Shown here in pieces: positions 21,441 to 32,963 of a stretch of 64,000 nt of DNA. The DNA lies in NCBI GenBank assembly GCA_946894095.1, contig OX335642.1, forward strand, positions 693,021-757,020, in the 5' to 3' direction. The position numbers and the translations under genes were made by a program. How positions within the stretch are numbered: the stretch's first letter is position 1; each line of letters starts with the position of its first letter. The stretch is from Incurvaria masculella (taxonomy: Eukaryota > Arthropoda > Insecta > Lepidoptera > Incurvariidae). The notes beneath the pieces are model-generated. The model worked only from the letters and a program-made list of their open reading frames with translations. It ran no database searches and was not told the origin of the DNA.

Positions 21441-21685
21441 GTAGGTCCCCTTCCTTACTTACTAGGTGGTAGGGTTTATCCCGCCCGGGTTGGTACCATC
21501 GCATTGGATGAACGATGGTCGAAGCGGCAATGACAATTGTCCGTGTTTCCCAACCAGTTCAATGTAGGCGTGCAATATAAGGAAGGCCCTGGCATGGCAC
21601 CTAGTTCCCATATGGTGTGTTGGGCTAATACCATGACAGAAGGTGTGGTATTAGCCATCCATGTCCAGTCACTTAAAAAAAAAAT
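21441..21685 (+). mobile_element. SINE-A copy, headless, next to a splice acceptor
   Basis: Starts at the linker (GTAGGTCCCCTTCCTTACTT) and runs through the full body to a poly-A tail near 21675-21685. The body belongs to the 5S-headed subtype (GTTCCCATATGGTGTGTTGGG). It is antisense to the Ig gene and ends two bases from the branch-site match, so its complement occupies the position upstream of the branch point. Confidence 0.85.
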
Positions 21686-22274
21686 TACGATTTATAAGTT
21701 TCGTGAAAGGACAATGTTCATTTTTATTAGGTTATTTTAGGTTAGTTAATAATTTTCTAATTCATTTTGTTTTACGTTTATTTTTTTGTCCGCCTCACTG
21801 CACCTCCCCTACATCTCTAAGGTTGAATGGTAGAGAATGCCTTATGGCATTAATTTCCGCCTTTTTGTACCGAATGGCTGCAAATAAAGTATTGTTCATT
21901 TTTTTATTGTGTGTAAATAAATGTTCAACCTCTGCAGACAAGGTCCGTAACACAGGTATTTTATTATTATTAAAGCCTTATACACTAAATAGAGTCTAAC
22001 ATTATTATACTTTTTTTTTCCTTTGTGCCACCCACTGCAGGGCTTAGGTCTCTCTTGACCGTATTATAGGTCTTGAGGTGTCGTCATTTATAAAAATCTC
22101 CCCTGGTGATCAACCACATCTGGGAGAGTGTGAATAGATATTATATTCTTAACAAAAAACAAAACAAAAAAAACGCAGGTATAGCGTTAAATAAAAGTAT
22201 GCAGGTATAATCTTAAATACTGTGTTAGTAGGAAGCATTGATTACGGGAAGAGGGACTTTAGGAGAATTCCCAA
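21686..22274. other. AT-rich DNA with a short repeat scrap
   Basis: About 22015-22145 contains CCACCCACTGCAGGGCTTAGG and a following block resembling the widespread lepidopteran repeat with the CCACTGCTGGGCAYAGG motif. The open frame 21661-21999 is not convincing. Confidence 0.4.
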
Positions 22275-22280
22275 TTATGG

Positions 22281-22475
22281 ATATACAGCAGGTGGCAAAA
22301 TTGGTTAGACGCAATACCCACGAATGGTATGTTTTCGTTTCGTGTGTTTTCTATGTATGGTTCGGGTCCAGCCTTGGAGTACATTCCTGAAGTTCTTTTT
22401 ACAGGAATCTTTCATTAATTAATGTGTCCTTGCTTCACGGTCTATTGTACATACATGCACGTCACATTCCATGAA
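22281..22475 (+). mobile_element. SINE-B copy
   Basis: Head ATACAGCAGGTGGCAAAATTGG with an extra T, then GGTTCGGGTCCAGCC (B-box-like), AATGTGTCCTTGCTTCACGG and a terminal TCACATTCC. An insertion of about 15 bases lies between A- and B-box-like blocks compared with the 50708 copy. Confidence 0.75.
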
Positions 22476-22489
22476 ATTATATTACTAAA

Positions 22490-22660
22490 CTAGCTGCGGT
22501 ACCCGGCTCCGTTCGGGTTAATGTCATTTTGAATTATGTTGGGCTGAATTATTTCCCGGATGAAAAGTAACCCGAAGGGCTGGTCAAATTGAATCAAAAC
22601 AGGTTGAGCCGAAATGGTGCGAACGATTTTTTGATTAACCCAGCCTACATACATACCTAG
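22490..22660 (+). repeat. Lepidopteran ACTAGC-type repeat, short copy
   Basis: ACTAGCTGCGGTACCCGGCTC at the start, then ATTTCCCGGATGAAAAGTAACC and GCCGAAATGGTGCGAACGA. Truncated and diverged compared with 17714. Confidence 0.55.
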
Positions 22661-24536
22661 ATATATTTATTTAAATGTTCTTAAACACTGTGTTTAACCT
22701 TTCTGCAAATCATAAATGTGTGGTTTTGAATTGCTCCTGTCAAGCTGATAAGGCCTCTTATACATAGCCACAAGATAAAGCTACTTTTAGTGGATGCAAC
22801 GCAACTTTAAAACGAACACATTTTCTTTTCAGGCCTGGACGAAAAACCCACTAAAATAATCCTTCGCAATAATTTGTTTAACTTGAAATTACCAGTATTT
22901 TACGACAGCCGGACAGACAAGCAATTTTCGTAATTAAAACCGTAATTAAAATACAGTAATACCGTTAAAAAGAAATGGGCGAAGTGCAGTAAGTTACCCG
23001 TACAATACACAGACCGTAACGGTCCGGCAGTAATGAGCCATTCCGGTCCAATTTTCTCGTAACGAATTGAACATTGTCGGCTATTTGCTCAAGAATCACG
23101 CTCTGAGGAGTTATATTTCCTTTCTGTACTTAAGGGTACTTTTTCGCGATACTTTATAGAATGAGGAGCTTAAGGAAAACACGTAAACGTTAGCTTATGT
23201 TGGAAAAAAAGTCACCTTAAGTTATTTATTTGATGTTAGTTTTGTCATAGGATTTTAAGCATGAACATTTAGTTTTTGTATATATTACTAGAATTGTTGA
23301 AATGACAAGAATGTTTATGAAACTACCAAACACTGAATTTGGGCAAGAGATGGGTCATTCCGGCTCCAAAGAGGAATGCATTTCCATTCCGATTCCACAA
23401 GTGTGGAATGAACTCCGGAATGATTGTTCAATGGTACGTCGAGAATCCGTCGAGAACCCGCAAAAAATCGGAAAATCGAACCCAGGTTTCCTCTGAACAT
23501 TTTGAATGAGCGAAAAAATTGTCACGCAGCGGATTGGGATTGCATTAGATTTTTTTGGCGGCTTCTCGCAATGGAATCAACTCGGAATAACCGCTAATTT
23601 CAGCACGGCAGCAGGTGAATATCGGGTTCATCCTACGAATAGGTTGGTAAAATAACAGATCCGTTATTTCGATAATAAATCCCAGCTGCTTTTAGATTAA
23701 CTCACTCCCAAACTCGGACTCACTTTTACCTGAATAGACTTTTACCAGAACGGAAAATATGAACAAATATTTATTATATTACGAAATTTCGATTATTTTG
23801 GTTATTTCGGATAATTTGTTTTAAGATGTTTTATCTTTTAGTCATGGTTTGAAATATCAAGCAGGGCATTTAAAGGCCTCCGGCATTGGAGGCAACCGAT
23901 GTCGACCCAGTACATGTACAGCAACGGTGTTAACTTAAGAATATAGGTAAGTGAAAAAAGAATAGCAGTAAGAAAAGGCGAACTCAATATTTAAATTACT
24001 TACAAAGTCCTACGAAGACGAAAGCGATCTGAAAAACTCTCGTAACACCTTAATTCAATGTAAACGGAGCTTTAACTACAACAAAAGATCACAGAGAGAG
24101 TAAAAAAGGAAATTCTTCCATTCTCTTAATTTACCCAAATTCATTTAGTCTGGCAAGAGCACAATTTTTCACACAGCCCCGCTACTCTCCAGCGAAAATA
24201 ATGCCAGCGTTCCGGGTTTGTGTAAACTCGTAATGAAAGCAGAGTAGGAGAAAAATTCACAAACGCGATTAATTTTCGCAACGGATTTTAAGACCTACGA
24301 TAAATCCTTGTTAGATGAGCGTGCGACGGAGAGCGAAAAAAATTTTGAAAAAGTGATAATTTTTAATTTATATTTTCTCATACAATTAGGAGCTTAATAA
24401 ATGGTCTGAAAAATTACAACCCCTGCGTTGAAGTTAGGAATTTAGAATGCCAAAAGTGAATGCCTAAAGAATGGCGTGAATATAACTACAATATATGTGT
24501 AATAATGTTTGTACTAATGTTTAGAAAAATATTGTT
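22661..24536. other. Unassigned DNA
   Basis: Nearly 1.9 kb with no supported gene, RNA or named repeat. The patch at 23340-23480 is somewhat richer in GC and holds overlapping short frames on both strands without domains. Confidence 0.45.
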
Positions 24537-24915
24537 TTCATGTAACTGGAAATGAATGGCTAATACCACACGCACAGGCATAATATTACCCCAAAACACC
24601 GCATTTAGTTGCCAGTCAGGACCTTCCCTTTATCCACGGCCACGATGGAAAACGCTGACAATTTTTCACCGCCGCTTAGACCATCTTTTCATCTAATGCC
24701 ATGGCACCAACCCGGGCGGGCTTAACCCTACCACCTAGTTCGGAAAGGGGACCTAGAGTTTTAGATGGATTCAGAGCAATGGGCCAGATAGCATTCATGA
24801 CGAAAATCACTTATCCGATTCAGACAGAGAAATAAAGTGGTGCATGAAATGGGCAGGGATTTGAATCCAGACCTCAGGCATGCAAAGCAAGTTCCTGCGC
24901 CAGTAAGCTAGGAGA
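24537..24915 (-). mobile_element. SINE-A copy, tRNA-headed, degraded
   Basis: The body runs on minus from the tail near 24537, through the CACCTAG linker, to a tRNA-like head near 24915 (minus TCTGGATTCAAATCC at the B-box position). Substitutions are more numerous than in the 18981 copy. Confidence 0.75.
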
Positions 24916-25420
24916 CGCTCATTGATTATAAAATAGAGACGTTTTTGGATTAAATGTGTAAGCAAACAAATGTAATTAATGAAGAAACGCTTTATTCAGA
25001 TCTTAGTCCAAAAATGTAGGATGCCAATTATTCTCGTAACATAAAATATTTAACTCCAAGAAGAAAAAAAAACAATCGTTATCTTGAACATTTTTAAATC
25101 AGAATTTTCGAACATAGGTTCATTCGAAAGTTCACTTGGAAAGGAGAAAATGTTTTCAATAAACTATGTGAATTCAAACGAAAACAATATATGAATAAGT
25201 AATGATATAGATAGAGAGATGAGCAGAGACGACGGAGTACTTTCATTGAGGCTGTACAGTTTTCATCTTCTTTTCCCATCTCTTTTAATTAATTTCATGA
25301 CACCCTCTACTAAGTTTAATTAACATTGTACATCAGATAGCGACGCGGAAAAGTAAGGGATGCCCTTAGCGTTATCGTATCTGCACAAATTAATTGACAT
25401 TTTCATTATAGGTTGCATGA
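24916..25420. other. Unassigned DNA
   Basis: No gene or recognised repeat. Confidence 0.4.
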
Positions 25421-25797
25421 TTTTTTTTGTAACTGGACATGTATTGCTAAAATAATAAGTGTCACGATATTAGCCTAACACACCATATGGGAACTAGGTG
25501 CCATGCCAGGATATTCCTTATGTTGCTCGTCTACATTGAGCTGGATGGAAAACATGGACAATATTCATTACCGCTTCGACCATCGTTCGTTCGGTGCGAA
25601 GGTACGAACCCGGCTGGAATCAACCCTACCACCTAGTAAGTAAGGACCTACAGTTTTACGTGGAAACCACGGCCAGCCTCAACGGTTGAAAACGGTCAGT
25701 CACCCAGAAACCAACCGCGCTCAGAGTTGCTTCACCAAGCTAATCGAACCCTCGATCGAACCGCAAGGCGTCGAGCCACTGGGTTACCGAGGCTGAC
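25421..25797 (-). mobile_element. SINE-A copy, 5S-headed
   Basis: Tail T-run at 25421-25428 on plus. The body, CCTAGTAAGTAAGG linker and T-arm-like hairpin lead to a head of the second 5S variant (minus CAGCCTCGGTAACCCAGTGG and GAGCGCGGTTGG). The body is diverged. Confidence 0.8.
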
Positions 25798-26302
25798 ATG
25801 CCTCATGCTATATCAACTAATAATGTTAAATCTCATACATTCACGCCTATTTACACACAAAGTATTGCCGGAGGGGAAGGCAGAATTGATAGATATTTGT
25901 TCCACCTTAAATTCTCATTCTGATAATTTCACAATGTTTTTATAGTCCAGACTTGGTAAGCGGATTAAGGTTTACCTAGGATAAAATATATAATGACTAC
26001 AAGGTAAACGATTAAAAAAACTAGTACTTAATATTAATGCGGCCTGCGACTCAATATTTTATCGCAATATCGATTGCGATCACATCACTAGCGATGCGTC
26101 TCCAGAGGATGAAACAAAAGTGTTTTACGTGTTCAGATAAACGGGAGACTGGCGGAGCCGGATTGTTCGACGGTACAGTCATCCAAATGAGTGCCGGGCG
26201 AAACTCTCGTCTGCAAAAGTTGGCCCAACATTTATCGTCATTAATGAACTGTACCTGTGAAAAGGTGCTCTTCGTGGGTAGGTTTTTATATTTTTATATT
26301 AA
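25798..26302. other. Unassigned DNA
   Basis: No gene is supported. A 212-codon plus frame (26037-26675) runs through antisense LINE-X and SINE-A sequence and is therefore not a gene. Confidence 0.45.
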
Positions 26303-26480
26303 GCGCGGCATATGGCGCACGCCAGGAACTCTAAGGTGCCCGACGACGCTTATGGAATTTCGAACTTTCGCGGGGGCTGCGAAAACCGTGCCGGCCGGCC
26401 GGGTGCTTCTTCACACCGTTTTTGAAGGACCCCAGGTTGTACTTTGGGGGAAATACCTCGGAAGGGAGTTTTATATTTTC
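26303..26480 (-). pseudogene. LINE-X ORF2 C-terminal relic
   Basis: Minus frame with EVFPPKYNLGSFKNGVKKH, then AGRHGFRSPRESSKF, the conserved end of a LINE ORF2, followed by its 3' UTR. Only the last 40 or so codons are present. The relic abuts the SINE-A copy that begins near 26512. Confidence 0.65.
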
Positions 26481-26511
26481 ATGCATGAATTCGAAAGGCA
26501 TCCTAATCCTT

Positions 26512-26860
26512 TTTGGAGCTCCGGTGACCCAAGAGGGCATGGGTTCGATCTCCGCTCCGTTCATGCACGACTTTATTTCTCTTTGTTAAGTGCATTTCGT
26601 CACGAATTTGAGTTTTTACATATCTTGAATTGGTTTCAAATGGAAAATAGTATCTATCAGTCCACCCAGGTTTGAGCCCTTTCGTGATGGCACCATCGCA
26701 TCCGATGAAAAGATGGTCGAAATGGCAACGTAAAATTGTCCGTGTTTTCTATCCAGTTCAAAGCTGCCCTGCTTACGAAGGAAAGTGTTTGGCGATGTTC
26801 CTAATTCCTATGGGAATGCGGGGTGGGTAATATCCATCCATGTCCAGTTGAATAAAAAAA
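26512..26860 (+). mobile_element. SINE-A copy, tRNA-headed, 5' eroded
   Basis: The head retains the T-arm part (CATGGGTTCGATCTCCGC) and the linker GTTAAGTGCATTTCGTCACG. The body is degraded and ends in AGTTGAATAAAAAAAG. Confidence 0.7.
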
Positions 26861-26983
26861 GTCATTTAATAAAAAATAGTAGAGCTAAAAATCTAATTCT
26901 TATAATGCTTCCAAATGTTTAAATATTGAAAAAATAGGACCAAACGAGTAGGCTGGGTAATTTTAAGGTTAAGGTCAACGAGG

Positions 26984-27245
26984 TTTTTAGGGTTCCGTAC
27001 CCAAAGGGTGCCAACGGAATCCTATTACTAAGCCTCCGCTGTCCGTCCGTCCGTCTGTCACAGGGCTGCATCTCATGAACCGTAATAGGCAGGCAGCTGA
27101 AATGTTCACAGAATGTGTCTTTATTTTGGCGTTATAACAACAAATAGGTAAATAAAAAAGTAATACCCCATACAAAAAACGTGAACTTTTTGTGTTCCAT
27201 GCGCGACCATGTGCGAGTCCGACTCGCACTTGGTCGGTTTTTTTA
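26984..27245 (+). repeat. Lepidopteran GGGTTCCGTACC repeat
   Basis: Same architecture as 5631-5908: GGGTTCCGTACCCAAAGG, (GTCC)n, CACAGGGCTGCATCTCA and the GTGCGAGTCCGACTCGCAC end. A deletion removes the inner GGTACGGAACCC block. Confidence 0.8.
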
Positions 27246-27745
27246 AGTGATATTTATTAAGGCACGTCGGAAGATACTGAGTACAGTCGTTCACAGAAGT
27301 GGCAGGCACCGCCGCCCTTGCAACATTTTTTACTATATATTTTTATTAGATTCATATTTTGATAATATTGATTTCCAATGCACATCAACGGGTTGACACT
27401 AAACGCTTGGGTTCTTTATTATATATATAGGATCTTTATTAAAACGGCATACACAATATTTTGTTCAACATTTATTATTAAAATATTTTTATTTATTTTC
27501 TTTTCTTTTCCTTAGCTTGCTTGGATACATCAGGAATTACATATGTACGGATGTTTAGCGTTACTTACAAATATTTGTTTGAGCCAATATAGTCTTCGTC
27601 ACAAGTATAGATTAGAATTAAACCTTGTCATCACCAATGCCGTCTATCGATAGTTGGCTCAGTTAAAAAATATTTAAATGCATGAAAAAAATCTGCTGTT
27701 ATGAAAGCCAAATGAGTGCTTGTTACGTGGGTACATACATACTTT
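27246..27745. other. Unassigned AT-rich DNA
   Basis: No gene or named repeat. Confidence 0.4.
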
Positions 27746-28022
27746 TTAGGGTTCCATACCCAAAGGTGCCATCGGAACCCTATTACTAAGCCTCCGCTGT
27801 CCGTCCGTCCGTCTATCACAGGGAACCGTAATAGTTAGGCAGCTGAAATTTTCACAGAGTATGTATTTATTTTGCCGCTATAACAATAAATTTACAAATT
27901 TTAAAATAATAAAAATTAAAGGGGGGCCCCATACGAAAAACGTGTTATTTTTTAGGTAAATCTTGTACGATGGTACGGAACCCTTCGTGTGCGAGTCCGA
28001 AACGCACTTGGCCGGTTTTTTA
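27746..28022 (+). repeat. Lepidopteran GGGTTCCGTACC repeat
   Basis: Starts TTTTTAGGGTTCCATACCC and ends TGCGAGTCCGAAACGCACTT and GGCCGGTTTTTT. It contains the (GTCC)n block and GGTACGGAACCC. About 500 bases from the copy at 26984, in the same orientation. Confidence 0.8.
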
Positions 28023-30469
28023 AATTCCATTATTTTTAAATAATATTTTAGAGATTAAAATCTATAAGATACATCGATATAGATCCAGTTATATCAAGTT
28101 GCGCAGGTCAGCACGATATTTCAGGAACCACCTACGATGCTATAAAGGCGGTGTCATAATATGAAGTTTCAGGAAGCAGGGATGGCCAACCTTTCCGTAA
28201 CGGCTCGCATAATGTTTGCGATGCCGGCAGGGGCGCAAAACTGTCGGTCCTCTTACATAAATTAGCTAGCACGTGCAACTAATGCGCTAGTATAATTACT
28301 CGTCGACCGTTATTATAATAATAGAAGATTTTATCTTAGACTGGGCGTCTGGGTGGACTGGTTGGACGATCCGTCGTACGATTTGTTGAGCCACGGAATA
28401 GTCTGATTTTAAAACGCTCCGATTTCTAGATTAGCTTTGTTCTAAGATTTTTGTGATCTCGCGATAAATGACAAATGATAGACAGTGTTACGATGACGCA
28501 GAGATAAACCTTAAGACTTAAATAGACCAGGTAACAGGGCGGGTGTGTGCGCAGTACAGAGCAGTCACGTCGAGAGACTTAGACGTATCACACAGCATAT
28601 AAGTGTGCCTTCGTGGCCAAATCCGAAATTATAAGATATAACGAAAAACACTCAAAGAAGTCACGATTTTGATAAAAACGAAAACTAAATTATTCGATTT
28701 TTTTAAATATTTTTTTCCGACCGCGAATCGAACTCGTTGATTTTGAAAAAAATAACAAAGCCTGTATTATGACACCAGCTACAAATTCTGAGAAGTAATG
28801 TATATGGTAAAGGAAAGTGTTGATTTATAATAAACTGATACATATTTTAAGTATTCATACATTGCATGTATGATCACTTATGTTGAATAGTCGTAACTGG
28901 AACTAAGACTAACCAAATATTTCCAATCTAAATCTATGACTAAACAAAATTTCGAAGCAGAATCTAGCTATGTATTCAAAACTACGGCCATACATTTTGA
29001 AGAACTGATTACTTAGTTAAGTTAACAATGCTAAGAACAATAAAATACAATTTTGTTAAATTTTGCCTGTATAGTTGCATGCGAGTGTCTAATATAAATA
29101 ATTGCAACTGACAGAACAGCAGAATTGTATTTCGTTTTGTACTTCAATTGTTGACTTTGAGAATGTGAAGTTGCTATAAATATATGACTTTGGGAACTCA
29201 AAGCTCAGAAGCTCAAACTGGAAATAAAATAGTTCGAATGTCAAAGATCGAAAGTTCAAAGAAGTGTAGGGCTCAGAACTTTAAAGCCGAAAGCTAGTTC
29301 TCAAAGTTGGGAGCATTCAAATAGATTTTAGAAGGTGAATTAAGTTGAAGACAGTAAGACAGTGACATTCACAAGCTTAAGAAAAAAAATAGGTTCAAAT
29401 TACTGAAAGAATAACAAACAAAAAAACTTTGAATTATATCGATGAAGATACTTAGTTGCCCGGCAACCAAAGCCCGCGGCTGTCAACACTCACGTCTAAT
29501 TTATTAAACTGTCGCCGTGACGTTTCCAAATGGCGGGAAAGCAGTAAGTAATATGTGTCAAAACTCTCAGCCGAGCCAGGGCCACGGGATTCGTACGATG
29601 TACAGGTATTTATCTGTCACAGAAACTGGGATAATTATCATTTCAGATTAAAAGAAATAAGTTAACTTCCGTTGGTGAAACGCTTAGTGAAATAAAGATT
29701 CGATAGCATATTTTTAAATATTTAATACAAATTAAAATTAAAATAAAAATTGCAGATTTTGAATTTTTTTTGCTAGCTATTTTTTTCATCACCCAGACAT
29801 GCCCTCTGACCAGGCAGTCTGCCGTCTGCCGCGGCGAGGCAGACTGCCCGGTCAGTTCACCACGTTGAGGTCACATCGATTCCCCAACAACCGTGAGTGC
29901 ATAGACTATTTTATAACGGAGTCCCGATGTGATGGTGTAACGGATATCGTTTGAATCCCATAATAATACGAAGAAAATGACACGCAGAAGTAACTCCTTA
30001 AATTTAATAATAAGGAAGACTCCCAAATATGTCGCGCGTATGGTGCGGTTTTATTACGTCAAATATTTAATGTAATATGATACAAAAGACGGTTTAGGAT
30101 AAGTGACACATTAAAGATAATATATATTCCTGTTACTTTGTTCAATGATGTTCTTTCGTTTTAACATCGTGCCGTGTAATTTAGTTGAGTGTAGAAATTT
30201 ACATATTCCAAGCATGTCTAAGATCTTAATTACCAGCAAGAACACCTAAACTACAGTCCACACAATCCTCTTCAAGAATAACTACGACTTTAAACAACAA
30301 AATAATTTCGATAAGATTATATATTTATTCAGAATAAGATTGTATATGAGATGTTGATATGAATATCGACTATCGAATATCATCCAAATAAAATATTCTT
30401 AGTAAGCATTATTTATCTATCAACCTTATTATATATTTATTATATATTATATATTATTATATATTAGAT
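28023..30469. other. Unassigned AT-rich DNA with two local oddities
   Basis: About 2.4 kb without a supported gene. Two local structures stand out. The stretch 29190-29330 is a degenerate repetition of CAAAGCTCAGAAGCTC-like units, and 29807-29854 is a GC-rich hairpin with 17-base arms. The region 30420-30469 is a TATTATA-rich low-complexity run. Confidence 0.5.
29807..29854. repeat. Short GC-rich hairpin
   Basis: Arms 29807-29823 (TGACCAGGCAGTCTGCC) and 29838-29854 pair with one mismatch around a 14-base loop. It sits alone in AT-rich DNA. Not recognised as a terminator or miRNA. Confidence 0.6.
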
Positions 30470-31830
30470 ACTAGCAGCCCGTCCCGGCTTTGCACGGGCA
30501 TAATATAATTGAAAAAATATTATTTTCACACAATGATACACAAATAAACCCCTTATTACGTAGAGTTCCTAAAAAAAAGAGCATAAACCTACATTGAAAT
30601 ATTTGAAATAAAAATAACAAATTTTGTGATTATATTTTTTTTGTATTTTTTTTTCTTTTTTGTATTTTTTACTTTTATGTATTTTTCATACTATTAATTA
30701 TTTTAAAAAGGTCATAACCACAAAACAAAGCCATTAAATAAATAATTTATTGAGTTAAAGCCAGGGAGTAAACATTATTTGATGTTGTTTTATTTTTCAC
30801 TAAATAATTAGCTTAACTGTTATTATGATACTTTTGAGATTACCGCGGTCGTTAGACATGTTTGAAAAATGTTACGGCTTTTGAGAATGTCTTTGGAGAG
30901 TGTATCTTCCTGCCGCGTGAAAAGCCGTAACATTTTTCAAACATGTTTAACTGTTATTAGCTACCTACATCTACTACTATAACCTACAACTAAAAAGTAT
31001 TTAATCTAAAATCATAAAAACTATTTAAGTCACTTATTTATTAGGATAACTAAATGTACAACATATATTAATGGGTCTAGTTCTGAAAAGAACTTTTTGA
31101 ATGCGTTTAGTTACCTACTAAACTAATTATCAAGCGACAATTTCTTAAATTCCGCACACGGCTGCTGCGTAGGGAGCCGACTGACTCCCCTCCCGTATCT
31201 CTGAGTGACGCCTACAAACTCTAAAACGCATAGTTTGTCAAAGGGAAGTTTTTCTAATTTTTAAACTCATGATATCTTTCGAATGAAATGTCGGAATCGA
31301 ATAATTCAAAAAGTAATATAAAGGTATTGAAACAGTCTTAAATAATAATTTATTTATTTTGATAAGGATTCATATCTAGGTACAAACAAAGAGCCTTTTC
31401 TAGCGGCGGTATTTAAATTTTTATTTTAAAATATATGCACACTTATTGTGACATAACTATAATAGTTAGATGTATGCTGTCGCATTATTCGTATTATTTT
31501 TTGTAGATAATAATGTGTTCTATAAAATTGTACTACATCATTTTGTTCTATCGTGAATAGTTTTCGCAGCGCACGCGATGTAAGGAACATTCTTGGTAAT
31601 TTTTTTGCACCTTGGGTTACGTTATCGGAGTTTTGGTAAGGATCCCTAATTTTTTTAAGATAAAACATAGTCTATGTCCCTCGGATAGACTGTAGCTTTC
31701 CAACGGTGAAATAATTTTTCAAATCCGTTCAGTAGTTTCCTATCTGTTCATGTATTTGAGCCTATTCGGTTCAAATACACAAACAATCAAACCTTTCCTC
31801 TTTATATAATAGTATAGATAGAGTATAGAT
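30470..31830 (+). repeat. Lepidopteran GCAGCCCGTCCCGGCTT-type repeat, interrupted
   Basis: Starts with CTAGCAGCCCGTCCCGGCTT and ends with AAATCCGTTCAGTAGTTTCC...CTTTATATAATAGTATAGAT. Both ends are typical of a common lepidopteran non-coding repeat of the ACTAGC class. The unit is long and contains at least one later insertion, the hairpin element at 30826-30946. Two partly overlapping copies are also possible. Confidence 0.55.
30826..30946 (+). mobile_element. Asymmetric long-hairpin element, copy 1
   Basis: About 30 non-palindromic bases (TGATACTTTTGAGATTACCG...) lead into perfect 27-base inverted arms at 30856-30882 and 30920-30946 (ACATGTTTGAAAAATG...) around a 37-base centre. The 13-base direct repeat TTAACTGTTATTA lies on both sides (30813-30825 and 30947-30959), consistent with a target duplication. 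The same structure is found inverted at 59461-59620. Confidence 0.75.
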
Positions 31831-31959
31831 TAGAGAGCTCCGATAATAAACGCGTCCGATCGCTGCTAAATTCAAAGTGCTAGAACCGCAGCCTCCGACG
31901 CACTATTTATAGGCACGCTCCCACCGCCCCGGCCGGCCCGTACTGCCGCAAACCTACGT

Positions 31960-32515
31960 CCCGCAATTTTTAAATCTGTAATATCTTCGAAAATATTCAT
32001 TTAAATCATATGCTGTAAACGGCCATATAAATCTATATTAAATCAACAATGTATTTAAGGTATTTAATTGGATAAGGATTAATGCTGTATTGGTTAAAAT
32101 CGCTTTGAAAATTAGCCATTATTTGTCGTAAAAAGTTAATGACAAAAAAAATTTATTGTGGTATATCCATAAGAGATATACATATACCATCGCGGAGTTT
32201 TCTGTAGACTTTTTCAATGTGTACAATACTTAGTACATTATTTCGATAAATCTCGTAGGATTCAGCCTGCGTTTGCAATGTAAGCGGAAAAAAATTTATT
32301 TATTACGACATCACATTGGAAACCTCAAAAATAACAGTATTTCTCCACTATTTAATGGATGTAATTATACATATAAACCTTTCTCTTGAATCACTCTATC
32401 TATTAAAAAAAACTGCATCAAAATCCGTTGCGTAGTTTTAAAGATTTAAGCGAACATGGGGATATAGGGACAGAGAAAGCGACTTTGTTTTATACTATGT
32501 AGTGATAAGCATTAT
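31960..32515 (+). repeat. Lepidopteran interspersed repeat (CCGTTGCGTAGTTTTAAAG type)
   Basis: The tail block TTGAATCACTCTATC, CATCAAAATCCGTTGCGTAG and GACAGAGAAAGCGACTTTG is a familiar non-coding repeat end in moth and butterfly DNA. The left boundary is uncertain. No coding capacity. Confidence 0.5.
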
Positions 32516-32742
32516 TATCTATGAAAGCTATTCACACTTAAGTATTACTCACCGGAATGCTACCTACACACAAATCATGCATACACATAAAAATAACCTC
32601 TATTATTCTTAGTATTATTAATGTTGAAAATGTGTAGCATGTACCAAACGTGATATTTTAGGTTATCTCCTACAATACAAACTTAGTTTAGTTAAGGAGA
32701 TAGCATATATTATGTAAAACCGTATTTATATATACTTTTTAT

Positions 32743-32776
32743 GAATAAAATAAATAAAATAAATAAATAAATAAAC
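32743..32776. repeat. (AAAT)n microsatellite
   Basis: AATAAAATAAATAAATAAAT-type run directly before a headless SINE-A copy. It is either the tail of a decayed LINE or an independent microsatellite. Confidence 0.75.
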
Positions 32777-32934
32777 CATTGTCCGTGTTTTCCATCCAGT
32801 TCAATGTAGCCGTGCTCATAAAGGGAAGGTCCTGGCATGGCACCTAATTCCTTCGGGAATGTGGTATATTGCGCTAAAATCATAACGTCAGTTGTGTGGT
32901 ATTAGCCATCCATATCAGGTAGCATAAAAAAAAT
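32777..32934 (+). mobile_element. SINE-A copy, headless
   Basis: Begins at CATTGTCCGTGTTTTCC within the body and ends in AGCATAAAAAAAATAA. The tRNA-headed subtype body (TTCCTTCGGGAATGTGG) is recognisable. It lies 29 bases before a second copy in the same orientation. Confidence 0.8.
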
Positions 32935-32963
32935 AATTTGTAAGCTCTCATGTATCAAAGTCT

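Noticed and set aside
26037..26675. 212-codon plus frame
   Set aside because: It crosses antisense LINE-X and sense SINE-A sequence; it has no independent coding signal.
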